A stretch of DNA of 64,000 nucleotides from Epiperipatus broadwayi (GCA_028023455.1 JAQFVV010006352.1:1572204-1636203), one strand, 5' to 3'; numbered from the stretch's first letter, positions 39,301 to 51,068 are shown. Notes: generated from the letters alone by a model not told the origin. A program made the numbers and translations.

Positions 39301-39394
39301 TTCTCCATAATAAATTGGGATTCAAAACCCCTCCAAACACCAATAGGCTTATTAATAATACTAAAGATAAAAAAAAACATTGAAGAAAACCCTC

Positions 39395-39600
39395 AGGTGG
39401 TATATAAAATTGTGAGTCCTAAAATGGGGTGTGATTCAGTTTATTATGGAGAAACTCATGCCACAGTGGGCAATAGATTGGCTCAGCACAAATACACATA
39501 TACAAGAGCAATAACGAAAAAAAGAAGGCAGCTCTGTATTTGCTGACCATCGCAAGAGCTCAACCACAGATTTGAGCCCTCCAAGGCTGACATTTTATGC
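39395..39600 (+). pseudogene. PLE GIY-YIG endonuclease remnant, right arm
   Basis: Contains VYKIVSPKMGCDSVYYGET, a cysteine-bearing segment before the YIG position (here YYG), followed by VGNRLAQHKYTYTRAITKK. A frameshift near 39525 moves the rest (QELNHRFEPSKAD, CTERNDIKRKI) to another frame. It keeps more 5' sequence than its inverted partner. Confidence 0.82.
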
Positions 39601-39836
39601 ACCGAAAGAAACGATATCAAAAGGAAAATTGTTTCATCACCAGTGATGCCAAATCAATAAATAGAAGAGACACTTGTTTTGCCATTTCTAAAAAATGGAT
39701 GGTATAAGAGGCAATTTGCATACATTTGCATATAACTAACAATCTGAAAAGACTATGAATATGGAGCAACAAGGGCTCTGAAAGCGCTAAGTCTGCAAAT
39801 TAGAATATATAAAAAAAGCCTACAAATTATTACATA

Positions 39837-40207
39837 AAAAAGTCACTGCAACTCTCAATTCATCAGCGTATTATTAATTACAAAGTGAAGGTGAAATAAA
39901 AATTGTTATTACTGTATCTTTTATTTAAAATTATATACAAATTCAAGAACATTTTCAAGCAAAGTTTGCTGCATTTAGCATACGTGCTTTTTATTTAGTA
40001 TTTTATTTTCCTAAACAGTTCTAATTACTTATAGATGACATTTTTTAATTTTTTTTTTTACAAATTTCTATGGTTTAAATTTTTTGACGCCATCCTTATC
40101 TCAGGTGCTTATTTCATATTGACGAAGTTGAAGTTTTACCTTGTTAACTCATATTATATTAGTGTTTTCCTGAAGATTTGTGATAATAGTGTTTTCATAT
40201 ATTGGAA
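39837..40207. other. AT-rich non-coding DNA
   Basis: Nothing recognised. The 62-aa frame at 40035-40223 is hydrophobic low-complexity sequence. Confidence 0.4.
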
Positions 40208-40412
40208 TATTTCCATCATCTAATATTAAGTATTGCATTTCTTTAGAAAAAAAAATAAACGTTATTTAACATTTTCAATTATATTCAAGTATTAGTAGAA
40301 GCACTCTAACCAGAGTGCTATTACTAACAATTAAATGCAATTGAAAATTTTAAATACAATTAATTTTTTCTAAAGACGTTCAATACTTAATATTAGATGA
40401 TGAAAGTACTTC
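40208..40412. repeat. Inverted repeat with PLE-like terminal box
   Basis: The left arm (about 40208-40312) and right arm (about 40316-40405) meet at GCACTCT/AGAGTGC. The right outer end reads TTAGATGATGAAAGTACTTC, the left its diverged complement. The GAAAGTACTTC word matches the ends of the palindromes at 3199-4117 and 4185-4470. No coding part remains. Confidence 0.6.
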
Positions 40413-41974
40413 AATATATAAATACAACTAAATATAACATTATAATATATTTTAATTTATGTGCACATATTTACCTATAATGACTAAAAATCATTAAAAT
40501 ATTATTTTGATTATATACTGATCATGAAAAGGACTTATAAGATGGAATTATTTGTTTTGAATTTCAAATCCTTTGCCAATACTTAATATTTGCTGTTTAT
40601 GATTATAATAATAATATATTTATTCGACTGTAAAAAAAATGTGTCTCTCTTCAGTCAAATATATTAGAAATATTTACTACAGATTACTAGTAAATCAATA
40701 TTGTTTGCAATATTGAATCTATTTAATCTTTAGAAGTTTTAATAGAGTTCCACATTTAATTTAAGCTATTTCTCGGATCCAATGGTTATCTCTTACTATA
40801 ACAAATCTTTGTCAAAGAAAAACTAACTTCATCCAACTTTTGCATTTTTGAGCCTTAGTTTAATCGTCAATAAAATTAAATTAGTTTATTACCTAAATTA
40901 ACTATTAATTATTAAATTGAATAATAAAAAAGTACTGTTTTTTAAGCATTTATATTTTAAAAGTCCAATTCATTAAGATAATCTTTGAGTTGATTTGCAT
41001 TTTATAGTCTCTAGGTGCTTTATTGAATAACTTATCTTTTTTTAAAACAAACTATACAAGATTTCTCATATTTCTTACTCTTTAATAAAACTTGATATTC
41101 CATTTATATCTAGGTTTAATTTTAATATGCTTTAAACAGCTTTATTTTATTTGTAGGAGCTGAAATGTATGAAGTTATATTAATTCAATGTTTCTTTAGC
41201 AGTCTAGCTCCTTGAATTAGCTGATGAAATTCTTTTTCTTTATTGTAAAACTTTCTTCACACATCCTATATTATTAAGTTTACTGATTTAATTAATCAGT
41301 GAAATATTAGACTGAAGTGCAGATATGTGAAAAAGCACATTCCTTTAGCGCATTCTCTAGATATACTACTTATTATTAAAATTTATGAGGATTCCAAAAT
41401 ATTTGGATGCCATGATCTTGACTAAATGCTTGTTCAAAATTTACTCCCCCCCCCCTCAAAAAATCGCTTTCTATAAAAAATTACTTTTATCCCCAGATTT
41501 TAGTTTTTATTCATTTTTACCAATGCAATTTATACTCAAAGAAGTTATTCTTATTTTTATCCCGCATTTATTACTCCCAACTAAAATTACTTTGTAGAAA
41601 TAAAAGTTTTTGCTTAAAATAAATAAAAAATAAATCTTAAACTCATGATAAATAAATAAGTTATGTATTTAAATCTATCAAAGCATTGTTATTTTTTATA
41701 TAATGTTATCAATTCGATGTTGTTCTTTCCTTGATAATAAAGAAAAAGACAATTAGTTTAACACAAGTATATATGTTCCTTCCCCACCTTTAGAAGACAT
41801 AAAAGTTGAAATTCAGTTATATTTAATTTTCTTTTTGATTTTCAATTGTTAGCTTAATTCTCGTTTATATTTCAAAATCTTTATTGACATTTCAGAGCAA
41901 GTTACAAATTAGAAATAATTAATTCCTACATTTTTGTAAATTCTACATTATATTAAATAATATTGTCTTTTAAA
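40413..41974. other. AT-rich non-coding DNA
   Basis: Nothing recognised except a C10 run at 41446-41455. Confidence 0.45.
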
Positions 41975-41979
41975 GTCGT

Positions 41980-42035
41980 TAATCTTGTGTTAAGATTTGT
42001 AGAGGTCTCTACTGTCGTATCTAGGCGCATGGTCA
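41980..42035 (-). repeat. Repeat word flanking the LINE, copy 1
   Basis: CTTGTGTTAAGATTTGTAG, then a CTAC/TCGTATCTAGG.GCAT segment, recurs at 44298-44350. On the minus strand both give a short similar peptide (STNLNTR with L-T-T-L or V-A-T-L after it). It could be part of an element into which, or beside which, the LINE inserted. Confidence 0.5.
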
Positions 42036-42184
42036 TATTAGGTTCACAAAAATGAACTGAATGAGGCAGGGAAGAGAGGTTTAGATAGATGGGCAGCAGA
42101 AATGGTAATGAATTTAGGGCATAAAGCAAACGCAAAGTTATTATCATGTTTTAATAAGATGGCACAGAAGAGAGTTTCCGGGTA

Positions 42185-43027
42185 GTTGGAGTAATACAAG
42201 AATAATATTATTATTTAAAGAAAATGGTAAGGATCATAGAAAGTTAAATAGTTATAGACCGATAGCGGTAACATCAGTTTTATATAAAGTTTTCTCATAT
42301 ATCATGGCTGGAAGAATTGTAAAATGGATGGAAAAAAATAATGTAGTGGGGAAAATGCAAGGAGGTTTTAGGTCAGATAGGCATGTAGGAGATAGTTTGT
42401 TTGTAGTTACACAACTTATGGAGATGAGTAGAAACTCAGGTAGATCGTTATATATGAGTTTTACAGATATAGAGAAAGCATATTATAGAGTAAATAGAAA
42501 TAGATTATGGGTAAGGTTAGCAAATTTGGGAATAGATGAAGCTTTAGTAAATATTATTAAGAAATTATATGAAAATAATTATTATACTTACCAATTAGGG
42601 GATATTAAAAAAGAGGTCAGATTAAGGCAAGCATGGCCTATGTCACCTATTTTGTTTTTGTTGTATTTGAGTGAAATGGAGATAACAATAGAAAGAATAG
42701 AAAGAGGGATAGAGATACCGTTAATAGGTGGCAAGGAAGTATATACTTTGTCGGGTCTTTTTTTTTGCTGATGGTATCTTTTTGTGTGCAGAAAGAAGAA
42801 AAGATATGGAAATTATGTTGTGGACATGTGAAAGGGTGGGTAAAGAGATGGGGATTAAATTTTGTGAAGAAAAATCAAATATAATGATGGTTAATACTGG
42901 GGAAAGACAATATGTAGAATTTTTATTGGAGTATATAAAGTTAAGGGTGGTGGATAGATATAGGTATTTGGGAATCATCTTATGTAATCAGGAAAATTGC
43001 TTGGATGAATGGGAGAAAAATTGGTAA
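42185..43027 (+). pseudogene. Non-LTR reverse transcriptase domain
   Basis: In order: NSYRPIAVTSVLYKVFSYI (about 42250), GKMQGGFRSDRHVGDSLF (about 42350), YMSFTDIEKAYYRVNRNRLW (motif A, about 42450-42505), VRLRQAWPMSPILFLLYL (motif B, about 42615-42670), a LFF/CADGIFLCAERRKD box (about 42755-42800), GKEMGIKFCEEKSNIMMV (about 42840) and DRYRYLGIIL (about 42953). A frameshift lies in the T-run at 42759-42767. The YADD box has become CADG, so one catalytic aspartate is lost. The upstream stop near 42180 is also a frameshift scar. Confidence 0.9.
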
Positions 43028-43975
43028 ATGAAGCAAAGAAACTAACAGTATTTTCATGTAATAAATATGATGTAGCTGGAATTGTATGGAAGGGAGTTGA
43101 AGTAGCAGGGTTAACATATGGTAATGATGCATTATGTATTAGTAAAAGGATTTTAGATTATTTAGAGAAAGTACAAAGGGAAGTAGGAAAACATGCATTA
43201 GATGCAGAGATGTGGACAGCAAAGGAGGCAATTCAAGGAGAAATGGGATGGTCAAGTTTATATATGAGAGATGCAAAAAGTAAAATGAAAATGTTTGGTA
43301 GGTTGCAGTTTATGGATAGTAAAAGAATAGCCAAAATAGTGTTTAATTGGGTTATGAGTAAAGGGCAGATAACAAAATGGGTGAGAAAGGTAATGCAGTA
43401 TGCAAAGGATTTGGATAAAGAATTTATATCAGTATACTTGTATAAAAGGTGGGATGATTGGGTTAGGAGGATTTATGAGTGTTATAGTGGTAAGGAATGG
43501 AATAAAAGAATAGATGCATTAATAAAAAATAGGGAGTTGGAGAGATGGAGAACTGGTATGGAAGGTAAGAAGAGTTTAATAGTAAGGAAAGTAGTTTATT
43601 GTTTAAGGCAAGAACGGGATCTTTCGCAACAAGAGAATATACATCTAAATGGAAAGCTAGGGGTGATTTAGTGTGCAAATTATGTAAGGAAGGTACAGAA
43701 AATGTTAGGCATCTGTTGATTGAATGTAAATGCTTGAAAGCAGAAAGGTACAGATAATGAAGTTATGGGAGAATAGATATGAACAAAGTGGTTATACAGA
43801 AAGTGAGTTATTGGTTTTTATGCTGGATTTTCGAAAAGATAAGGGGGATTTAGATATAAAGGCCATAGAGTTGACAAAGATTATGTTGTGGAAATGGGAT
43901 GGGGCAGAATATGGGAAGACTTAGAGTGGGGAATGGGAAATAAAGTGGCTAACAGGTTTATATGGGCATAATTGC
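43009..43975 (+). pseudogene. Non-LTR polymerase C-terminal domain with cysteine-histidine knuckle
   Basis: The 220-aa frame overlaps the previous one by 19 bp in another phase. It contains AGIVWKGVEVAGLTYGNDAL, YLEKVQREVGKHALD and EAIQGEMGWSSLYMRDAKSK. Near 43610 the frame shifts, after which CKLCKEGTENVRHLLIEC gives C-x2-C-x8-H-x4-C (about 43675-43730), and then LKAERYR and a tail to about 43924. The thumb and knuckle are well preserved in sequence, but the reading frame is broken. Confidence 0.85.
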
Positions 43976-44030
43976 TGAGATATTCTTGAGTTCGTTTAAG
44001 GAGAAGCCAAAATACATCACATCACATGAT

Positions 44031-44112
44031 CTTAAGGTTATAGCCTTAATATATATTACTTATGTAATGAGTATGTGCTCAACAAATTATTAATTATAAC
44101 TTTAAATTGTCT
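44031..44112. repeat. Direct repeat, copy 1 (of 44349-44431)
   Basis: CTTAAGGTTATAGCCTTAAT, then a TTACTTATGTAATGAG hairpin and a TTATTAATTATAACTTTAAATTG end, recur 319 bp downstream with few changes. The first repeat abuts the 3' end of the LINE. Confidence 0.85.
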
Positions 44113-44297
44113 TTAAAGATTTCTAACTATAAGAGCTTCACACTGATTGCTGTAAATCGAAAGATTTTGCTTATGCTAGCTTCTATAAAAAGTGGGGACT
44201 TAATCAGTGAAGTATTTAATAGTTTCATGCTCTCAAATGAAAATGCTGTAGATACACCTATATAATTAAAAAGTAGGTTGAAGATAAGAGTGGCAAC

Positions 44298-44431
44298 TCT
44301 TGTGTTAAGATTTGTAGACATTCCTACAATCGCATCTAGGGGCATAGTCTTAAGGTTATAGCCTTAATATATATTACTTATGTAATGAGTATGAGCATAA
44401 AAAATTATTAATTACAACTTTAAATTGTTTG
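44298..44431. repeat. Repeat words 2: flanking word copy 2 plus direct repeat copy 2
   Basis: 44298-44350 repeats the word at 41980-42035, and 44349-44431 repeats 44031-44112. The order suggests that a longer repeat was split or duplicated around the LINE. Confidence 0.7.
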
Positions 44432-45889
44432 TTAGAATAAAATATTAAAATATTATTCATTGAGAAGATACTATAGCATAGACATTGTATATTAATGTTC
44501 AAATAGGGAGTCTAATAAGTACATCTCAATATATGATAAAGAACTGAGGTACTAAAGGATCATGTAGCTGCAAATATGTCCGGTGGAATAATTTGTTTTT
44601 TTTTTCCCAATTTCCATACTACACAGTATAGAACATATTTCTGCATAATTCTTTTTTATATATCATCTTTCTATTAGTTACTCTTTTTTTAACTTGTGAT
44701 TCTTTTTTTCTCAATAAAGCTAGTAAAAGAAATGTTTCTAGTTTATATTTTTAGTATTTTGTAATAATAATTTTTTTTTATGGATAATATTCTTTTTTCA
44801 GCGTTAATTTTTTTTTCAAGTAGCAGTATTTTTGTCTTAATAATGATAGAATTATTTGAAATTCAGTGGCTTAATTTCTATTGTAAAGCTAAAAGATAAG
44901 GTTTCTCCAACAGTCTTACAATAGAAAAACAATGAAAGAAGGCAAAAAGTTGTCATCTTTTCAATTAAAAATTTGAGAGATTTTTCATTCTCAATTCTAT
45001 CTAGTACTAAAATGTTTTTCCCCTAACAACATTGGATAATCAAGTCGGAAGGAAATGATCTAAATTATTTGAAAAAAAAAGTAAGACTTTTAATTTTTTT
45101 CGTTTAAATTCATTTAGTATAAATTTTTGAGTTAGACCGCAGACAGTTATAGTTATGACAGGGGAATTCAAAATCGGTTGTTCCACTAGGTTTTTCATCA
45201 GATTTTTTTTTGTTGTATATTTTTGTATTTATTTAATGTTTCTTTTGTTAAATTAACTTGAAACATCCAATTATATATAAATATATAATTAATAGTTATG
45301 TCGAAGAATTACGTTTTACAAGCGTATTCAAATTTATTAACGCATTACTCATTTTAAATTTAAATCACACGAAAATTCGTCTTTATAATTCAATCTATTT
45401 GTCGTACAAATCTACATATAAGCCACATATAGATTTCAATTGCATCTAATGCTGTAAAAAATAAGTAAATAAAAGTAAAAGTAAGAAAATTAAAGAAAAG
45501 AATATATTGATGAGGACATTTTATAAATTATACTTATATTGCTAGACTATTAATAAATGTTTTAAAATCTAATTTTAAAAAATCTTCATTGAAAATTTTC
45601 CAGTTTAAGTTTTTTCAGCAAACAAAATAAATAATAATTTTAGTTCGTCAGAATGGCAAACCTTAATATAAATAAATTAGAAGAACTGATTTATTAATAC
45701 AATTTACAATATTTAAATATTTGAAATTATATCCATTAAAATAATTTTCTAGGTATTTAAGTTTAATAAAAAAAAGATCTTTAATCTTACGTTTTACAAT
45801 TAGGTTTAAACAAAAATTATTATATAAAATAATATATTTATAACTGAAAGAATTCTATAAATGTCTCTTAAAGAAATAATTAATACGTA
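44432..45889. other. AT-rich non-coding DNA
   Basis: Nothing recognised. Confidence 0.45.
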
Positions 45890-46430
45890 AATAATATTTT
45901 CTGTAGTGTAATTTTCATTACATCATTATCAATCAACATAGGAAATGTTTTCCATCCACTTTAACACCTTGTGGAGAGTTGTAATCATAAACATACTTGT
46001 GAAAAAGACTTGTGATCCTCAAAATGAACAATTCGTCCTGATCCAGCACTCATCAGTTAGCCGAGACCACAATCTCTTTCACTAATCTTTATCACTGTGT
46101 AGTATACATATAGATAGCAAATTACTACAGTTTAATTGATGTGTCGAATGTGCAGACCTGATAACTTTAACACAAATTATTTATTAAAAGTATATTAATA
46201 ATTTTTATTGGTCACTCCTTAGACTAGAGATTATCCAATAATGAATAATATTTTCTGTATTATAATTTTCATTATAACATTCTCACGCAAGGTAGGGAAT
46301 GTTTTCTACCTATTTTTAACATCTTGTGGAGGAATATGATCATAAACATGTGATGAAAGACATATGAAAATAATTTATAATTCCCAAGATGCATATTTCA
46401 TACTGAATCAGCACTCATCAATCTCTAGTT
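45890..46430 (+). repeat. Tandem duplication, period about 354 bp
   Basis: Copy 1 (45890-46070) and copy 2 (46244-46430) share AATAATATTTTCTGTA, TAATTTTCATTA, AGG.AATGTTTTC.A, AACA.CTTGTGGAG and ATCATAAACAT, then CTGA.TCAGCACTCATCA. The last core also occurs in both arms of 1900-2271. Divergence between copies is high. Confidence 0.7.
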
Positions 46431-48339
46431 TAATGAATGACTAATAGAAAATTATTAATTGATACCGTAATATTTGCTGACACTTAGAGTTTACTTTTTA
46501 AAAATTACTTTTATATCTTTTTTACATTATGTGTAATATTTTCCTAAATGAGTAGAGCAAGTAATTCAGTATGTTTTTGAAACTATTTTACGTAAGCAAT
46601 ACTTCCAGTTTATTGAGAGCTGAAGAACATTGCAATTTTAAACTATTGCATTAAAATACTTATAATAAAAAAAAATATACACATATTTTTTTAAAAACTT
46701 TCTAGAGATGCTGCAAAAAAAAAAAATACAATTAAAAATTTAACAAATTTTGAAAATATACATTACTACATTTTTGCTTTGCTCTTTTGATTGTTACGCT
46801 TATATTGACGATAAAAACCCAGGTGGAAACAAAGCTTTCCCTTAGAGAAATAGTACACGTATTAGTTTATTTATATGTTTATAGGTATGTATAATAACCA
46901 CGTAATATTTATCAGAAATCCATTATTATTTTTTGTTATAGTCTTTGAAACAGAATAGTAATTATTCACAAATCATTTACGAATTAATAATTATTTAAAG
47001 TAGGAAAACAATTATCCTGAATAAAAGAATTTTATTGTACAATAATAATAAAAAAGATTTTCTTTTCGTCTCACGGTTATATTACAGTAAATACATCAAA
47101 TGAAAATATTTCTTAATTAAAAAAATTATGCCAACCAATACTTAAAATTAAAAAAATAATAATTTGTCAACATTTTAAAAAGCCTTTATTAGTAAATTTC
47201 TTTATTCATTTCTCTGATTGTAGACAATTCCTAGAAAATAAATCTTAAAACTTATTATTTTATTATTATTTTAAAAATTATCATGTTGTCGAAAAATATA
47301 TTTAAGATGATGGAAAGAGGAAGTTTATCGCCAGAGACCAAAGCGCCCCCCCCCCCCTCATCAAAACAGGCTTGGAGTAATGCTAATGCTTTTATGCGGG
47401 GCGGGGGGGGGGTTTACAATAATAAAAACTACTTAGATATTTAAAAAAATTATTATCTTATTTGCAGATATATAAATCAAGTCTAGAACGATTTCTTCTA
47501 TTAAACATTTTATTTATTTTGAAAGAGAATTCGCAAAAAAAACAAAAAAGCAACCAAGAAAAAATATAATTTATTACACTATATATATTTTATTTTGTTT
47601 ACTCAAATATTGATACCGTTAAATTGCACGAATTAGTACTTGTAATGTATAAATAATTATTTACTCATTATTATTTATAAATTATAAATACAACTTTGTG
47701 AAATTTTATTGAATCAATATTTGAGAATTGAAAATAAAATACGTGCAATGCAAAACATATATATGTATATCATTTCCTTGAATGTTTTATTGCGAATTCA
47801 TTATTGTCATCATCGTAAATTAATTTTTTTGCGAATTCTGATTCTAAGCATTAACATTACTAGCGAAAAGAATCAATCATTCTCGATATATGTGATTTTA
47901 CATTTGCATTATCAGAAAGTACATGGCGAAATATTAAAATATACACGTTACTCGTAGCTGAAAAATCTAAGCCACGGGACAAACAGCGCTTCAACAATTG
48001 TTTATTTCGCATGCTAGTTTTTGCAAGTCAAATTATAGGGTTTTGGTTTAAAAAAAAAAGAAAAATTTTACATTTAGTAAGTGATAAAATACATTATTTT
48101 TTGATTTTTTTGAAAAAAATATAGATCATGCAGGCGTGGAGCCTTGATAGGTGCGAGGGGTCTTGTGCGGTCGAACCGCCCACGAACTACCTCTGCCAAT
48201 GAATTAATCTGATTTGCAGAGGTTTTGTCCTTAATATTAAATAATATCTATCAAGCAACATTAAAATTTGCATACGCATTTGCATATATTACTATTTAGT
48301 AATATTACAGCAATGGTTTATAACCTATTTTGGAAAACC
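46431..48339. other. AT-rich DNA with a C-tract/G-tract island
   Basis: At 47346-47357 a C12 run and at 47397-47412 a G-run (GGGGG C G10) flank a 40-bp less AT-rich core, able to pair as a hairpin. At about 48125-48235 a GC-richer block contains GGTTCGACCGC on the minus strand (B-box-like), but no matching tRNA arms. No gene is seen, and the 82-aa frame at 47709-47957 lacks motifs. Confidence 0.4.
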
Positions 48340-48432
48340 TTGAAAGTACTAGGCCTAGATTAATTTAATTTAATTGTTTTTGTTACAACTCACAGCTTCT
48401 TCTTCAGTGTGTTAAAGCGCTTATATATACTA
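48340..48432 (-). repeat. Possible PLE terminal fragment with hammerhead-like word
   Basis: On the minus strand AAGCGCTTTAACACACTGAAG is followed by AAGAAGCTGTGAGTTGTAAC. CTGAAGA fits CUGANGA, and GTAAC stands where GAAAC is expected. The AGCGCTT word is shared with the PLE ends. Single copy, tentative. Confidence 0.35.
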
Positions 48433-49395
48433 TTAAAATTCATTATAAATAAACTATTTTAGGTCAGTTAATTTTCATTCTTTTATGATTATTATACACA
48501 CTCATATAATATACAATCGTCATTACTAATACCAAGTGCTACCAAGGAGACAACGATTATCGACTATCATATAAAAACAGCCTATTTAAAAAATTTTCAA
48601 TGCAGTAGGCAGGAGTAGTTTATGTTTGTTTGTTTTTCGTTTATATTTTATTCACGCAGTTGAAATAATGTTTTGCGATTGACTCGACTGTAGTTAATAT
48701 TATTGTATATCATTAATGACTAATATAAATATTAGTAGTAAGGTATTAGAAATAATAAAACAATTAAAAAAAAAATCAAGAAAAATAAATGGAAATAATA
48801 AAAAAAAAAAGAACAGTATTTGTAAAGAATTGTTAGAATAGGGAAGATAAAACTTAGTTTAGATTTCAATATAAGACAAAATGAATAATACAATCTAATG
48901 CAATTTATCAATTTAATTTGAACATTAATATTGTTTAGTTATAAAAATTATTTTTTGTCACTAGGAATCCAGCACAGCATTTATATTAATTAACTGAAAC
49001 ATCTTTTGATTATTTGGACTTTTCGTATGTAAATATTTTACTGATGTAAAAAATTCTATATATGGTGTGGGTTAAAATTTATGATAGAATAAATTATGAC
49101 AAGCACATACAGATACAACGGCAAAATAGAATAGTAGATATTCCTACCTTCTTTCATACAAAACATATTTTCACATATGTGTGTATAGCCTCAATAAAAA
49201 ATAATTGCAAAGACCTTCCGATTACTATTCTGTAATTATTATTAATTGCTTACAAACATAAAATGGATAGAATTAACTTCCATAATGCTTGTTATTTTTT
49301 ATTTAATGTTTAAAAAGTCAAAAAATAATAATTAAAACGCAAAGGCTTATATATATATAATACAAATGTCCGCTAATTAAAAACTGTTGTAATAG
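48433..49395. other. AT-rich non-coding DNA
   Basis: Nothing recognised. A poly-purine A-rich stretch lies at about 48755-48830. Confidence 0.4.

Positions 49396-49430
<35 letters not shown>
49396..49430. repeat. (AT)n microsatellite
   Basis: About 14 AT units. Confidence 0.85.
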
Positions 49431-49431
<1 letters not shown>

Positions 49432-49499
49432 CTGCGTCCAATAAAGAGCTTTACTCTAGCTAGCTTTAAATGGGTTTAAACACATTTTATAATAATTTT

Positions 49500-49815
49500 A
49501 AAATCACTGGAACAGATCGGTCTTTCAAGTAGAGGGAAGAATACTATCGATCGCCATCAACAATACCCATAATCAGATTGAGCTATGCAAAGCATAACAT
49601 GATCACATTTCCAGATTGTGGCCCACCTCGACTGCTGGATTCAAATCTCTGCCATCCAAAGCATTTTATTTGTTTTGAGGATCAATCTCAGGCACCAGAC
49701 AACCATAGATTATAGTCATCATGCTTCAGATAACAGGCACACAATCCAGCACTTGACATATATCATGACTAGTGCACAGTCTGTCTCAGGGTCTAGCACA
49801 TTTACTTAACACATA
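49500..49815. other. Unassigned moderate-GC block
   Basis: Less AT-rich than its flanks and containing a 63-aa plus-strand frame (49618-49809) without motifs. It is possibly part of an old transposable element together with 50100-50485. I recognise no family. Confidence 0.3.
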
Positions 49816-50099
49816 AAATAACCCTACACTAATTTACTGGTGATGCAGTGACAAGAGAGAAAAAAAACAGACAAAATAACAATTAAGCAAACTTTAATAT
49901 TTATTTATGCGCACATATATTTAATATAATATAAAATAACACAATAAATTTTACATAAGAAAATTTTAAATGATTACTTTAAGCTATAATTATAATAGTC
50001 CATTAATTAAAGTTCATTTCATTTAAAATAAAATAGTCTAGACCGTGATCAAAATATATTTATAAGTATCTTTACTTAGGTTTTTATTTGTTTTATTTT
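49816..50099. other. AT-rich non-coding DNA
   Basis: Nothing recognised. Confidence 0.4.
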
Positions 50100-50485
50100 C
50101 CAACCAGTTGGCCTTTTGTTTCTCCATAGATGGCTTCATGGCTTTCAGTCCAGGTTTACTTTACATTCTTGGCATTGTTTCCAGATGCTGTTTAAGACAA
50201 AATAGTTGATGGCTAAGGGCTAGGGGTATAAAGCCCTGAAAGACACTCCTATGGCTTATGCGGCCTCTTTGTTAATGTTGACCACAGCAGTAATGACTGG
50301 CTCACTACTGCATTTACAGTTTCTGATTATTTGGATCTCTGGTTGTTTTGATCCTACATTCTGTCTGAACTTATTTACAGATTGAAGATCAGACTGAATA
50401 GTGATATCACTAATAGCAATCCCAACTGTATATCATAAACCTGATTAATGAACAGTAGCCAAGATGCAACTTTTATCACCCCCCC
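50100..50485 (-). other. Possible degenerate coding stretch, family unknown
   Basis: On the minus strand one frame can be read for over 100 codons with few stops (for example VGIAISDITIQSDLQSVNKF and PEIQIIRNCKCSSEPVI), which is unusual in this AT-rich window. Base composition is also closer to coding. I cannot link it to a family. It may be a retroelement gag or pol spacer, or chance. Confidence 0.3.
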
Positions 50486-51068
50486 TTTTTATCATCTTTA
50501 ATTAAACATAATTTAAATCTATATTTTAAATTAATTTTTACATTTCCTTAATTAATTGATTTTTACATTTTGTTTAATATAATCTTTTGCTTAGATTGAT
50601 TTAATATCTTGAAAAAATAGTGTACAGTTTTTAAATTAATTCAACTATTGATTTTGATTTTATTATCAATCAAAAATCTTATAAACTAATTAATTACATT
50701 TGTGAAAGTTTTCTTTTACAACAAAATTTCATTTTAATTTTCTATATTTACTTATTTATCCTTTAACTCATTTACTGATTGTCTCAAATGAACTCATTGA
50801 CAGCTTTAACTCACTCTAAAACTGGCAATTTTTAAGTTATCATAGCAAATTTAGGCTCATTTTAAAGCTTAAAAAATACCATAAGATACTGCCCTCTCTA
50901 AAATTAGTTTACAAGTAAAAAAATCAATAACATATAGATTTAAAGTTACAACAATGGGAGAAAGCAAACTTTTCTAGATGCTGATTGGTTGGTTCTCATT
51001 TTGGAGAAAAGAAGAGAGCCTGCCAATAATTGTCACCATTCCAACTTCTTTGTTTTCATTTTGAAAAT
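50486..51068. other. AT-rich non-coding DNA
   Basis: Nothing recognised. Confidence 0.4.

Larger units (their letters stand above)
38931..39836. mobile_element. Second Penelope-like head-to-head palindrome
   Basis: The left arm (about 38931-39308) and right arm (about 39455-39836) are reverse complements. The roughly 145-bp centre belongs to the plus-strand copy and extends further 5' into the element. The outer ends carry GCTCTGAAAGCGCTAAGTCTGC (right) and its complement (left), again with the GAAAGCGCT box. It belongs to a different PLE subfamily from 37124-37850, since the proteins differ strongly. Confidence 0.85.
42050..44030 (+). mobile_element. 5'-truncated non-LTR retrotransposon, mildly degraded
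   Basis: A continuous polymerase can be followed from about 42053 to 43924 with only a few frameshifts, so the insertion is fairly young compared with other LINEs here. Upstream it starts inside the linker before the RT (GLDRWAAEM, about 42090). The 3' region after the last stop contains ATCACATCACATGATC at about 44016, a short tandem-like tail. The protein type (an N-terminal-side SYRPIAVTS block, then RT, then a CCHC-like knuckle) is of the CR1/L2/I-like general plan. The exact clade needs a search. Confidence 0.88.

Noticed and set aside
48125-48235. tRNA or SINE from a B-box-like GGTTCGACCGC on the minus strand
   Set aside because: No cloverleaf, A box at the right distance or A-tail could be found.
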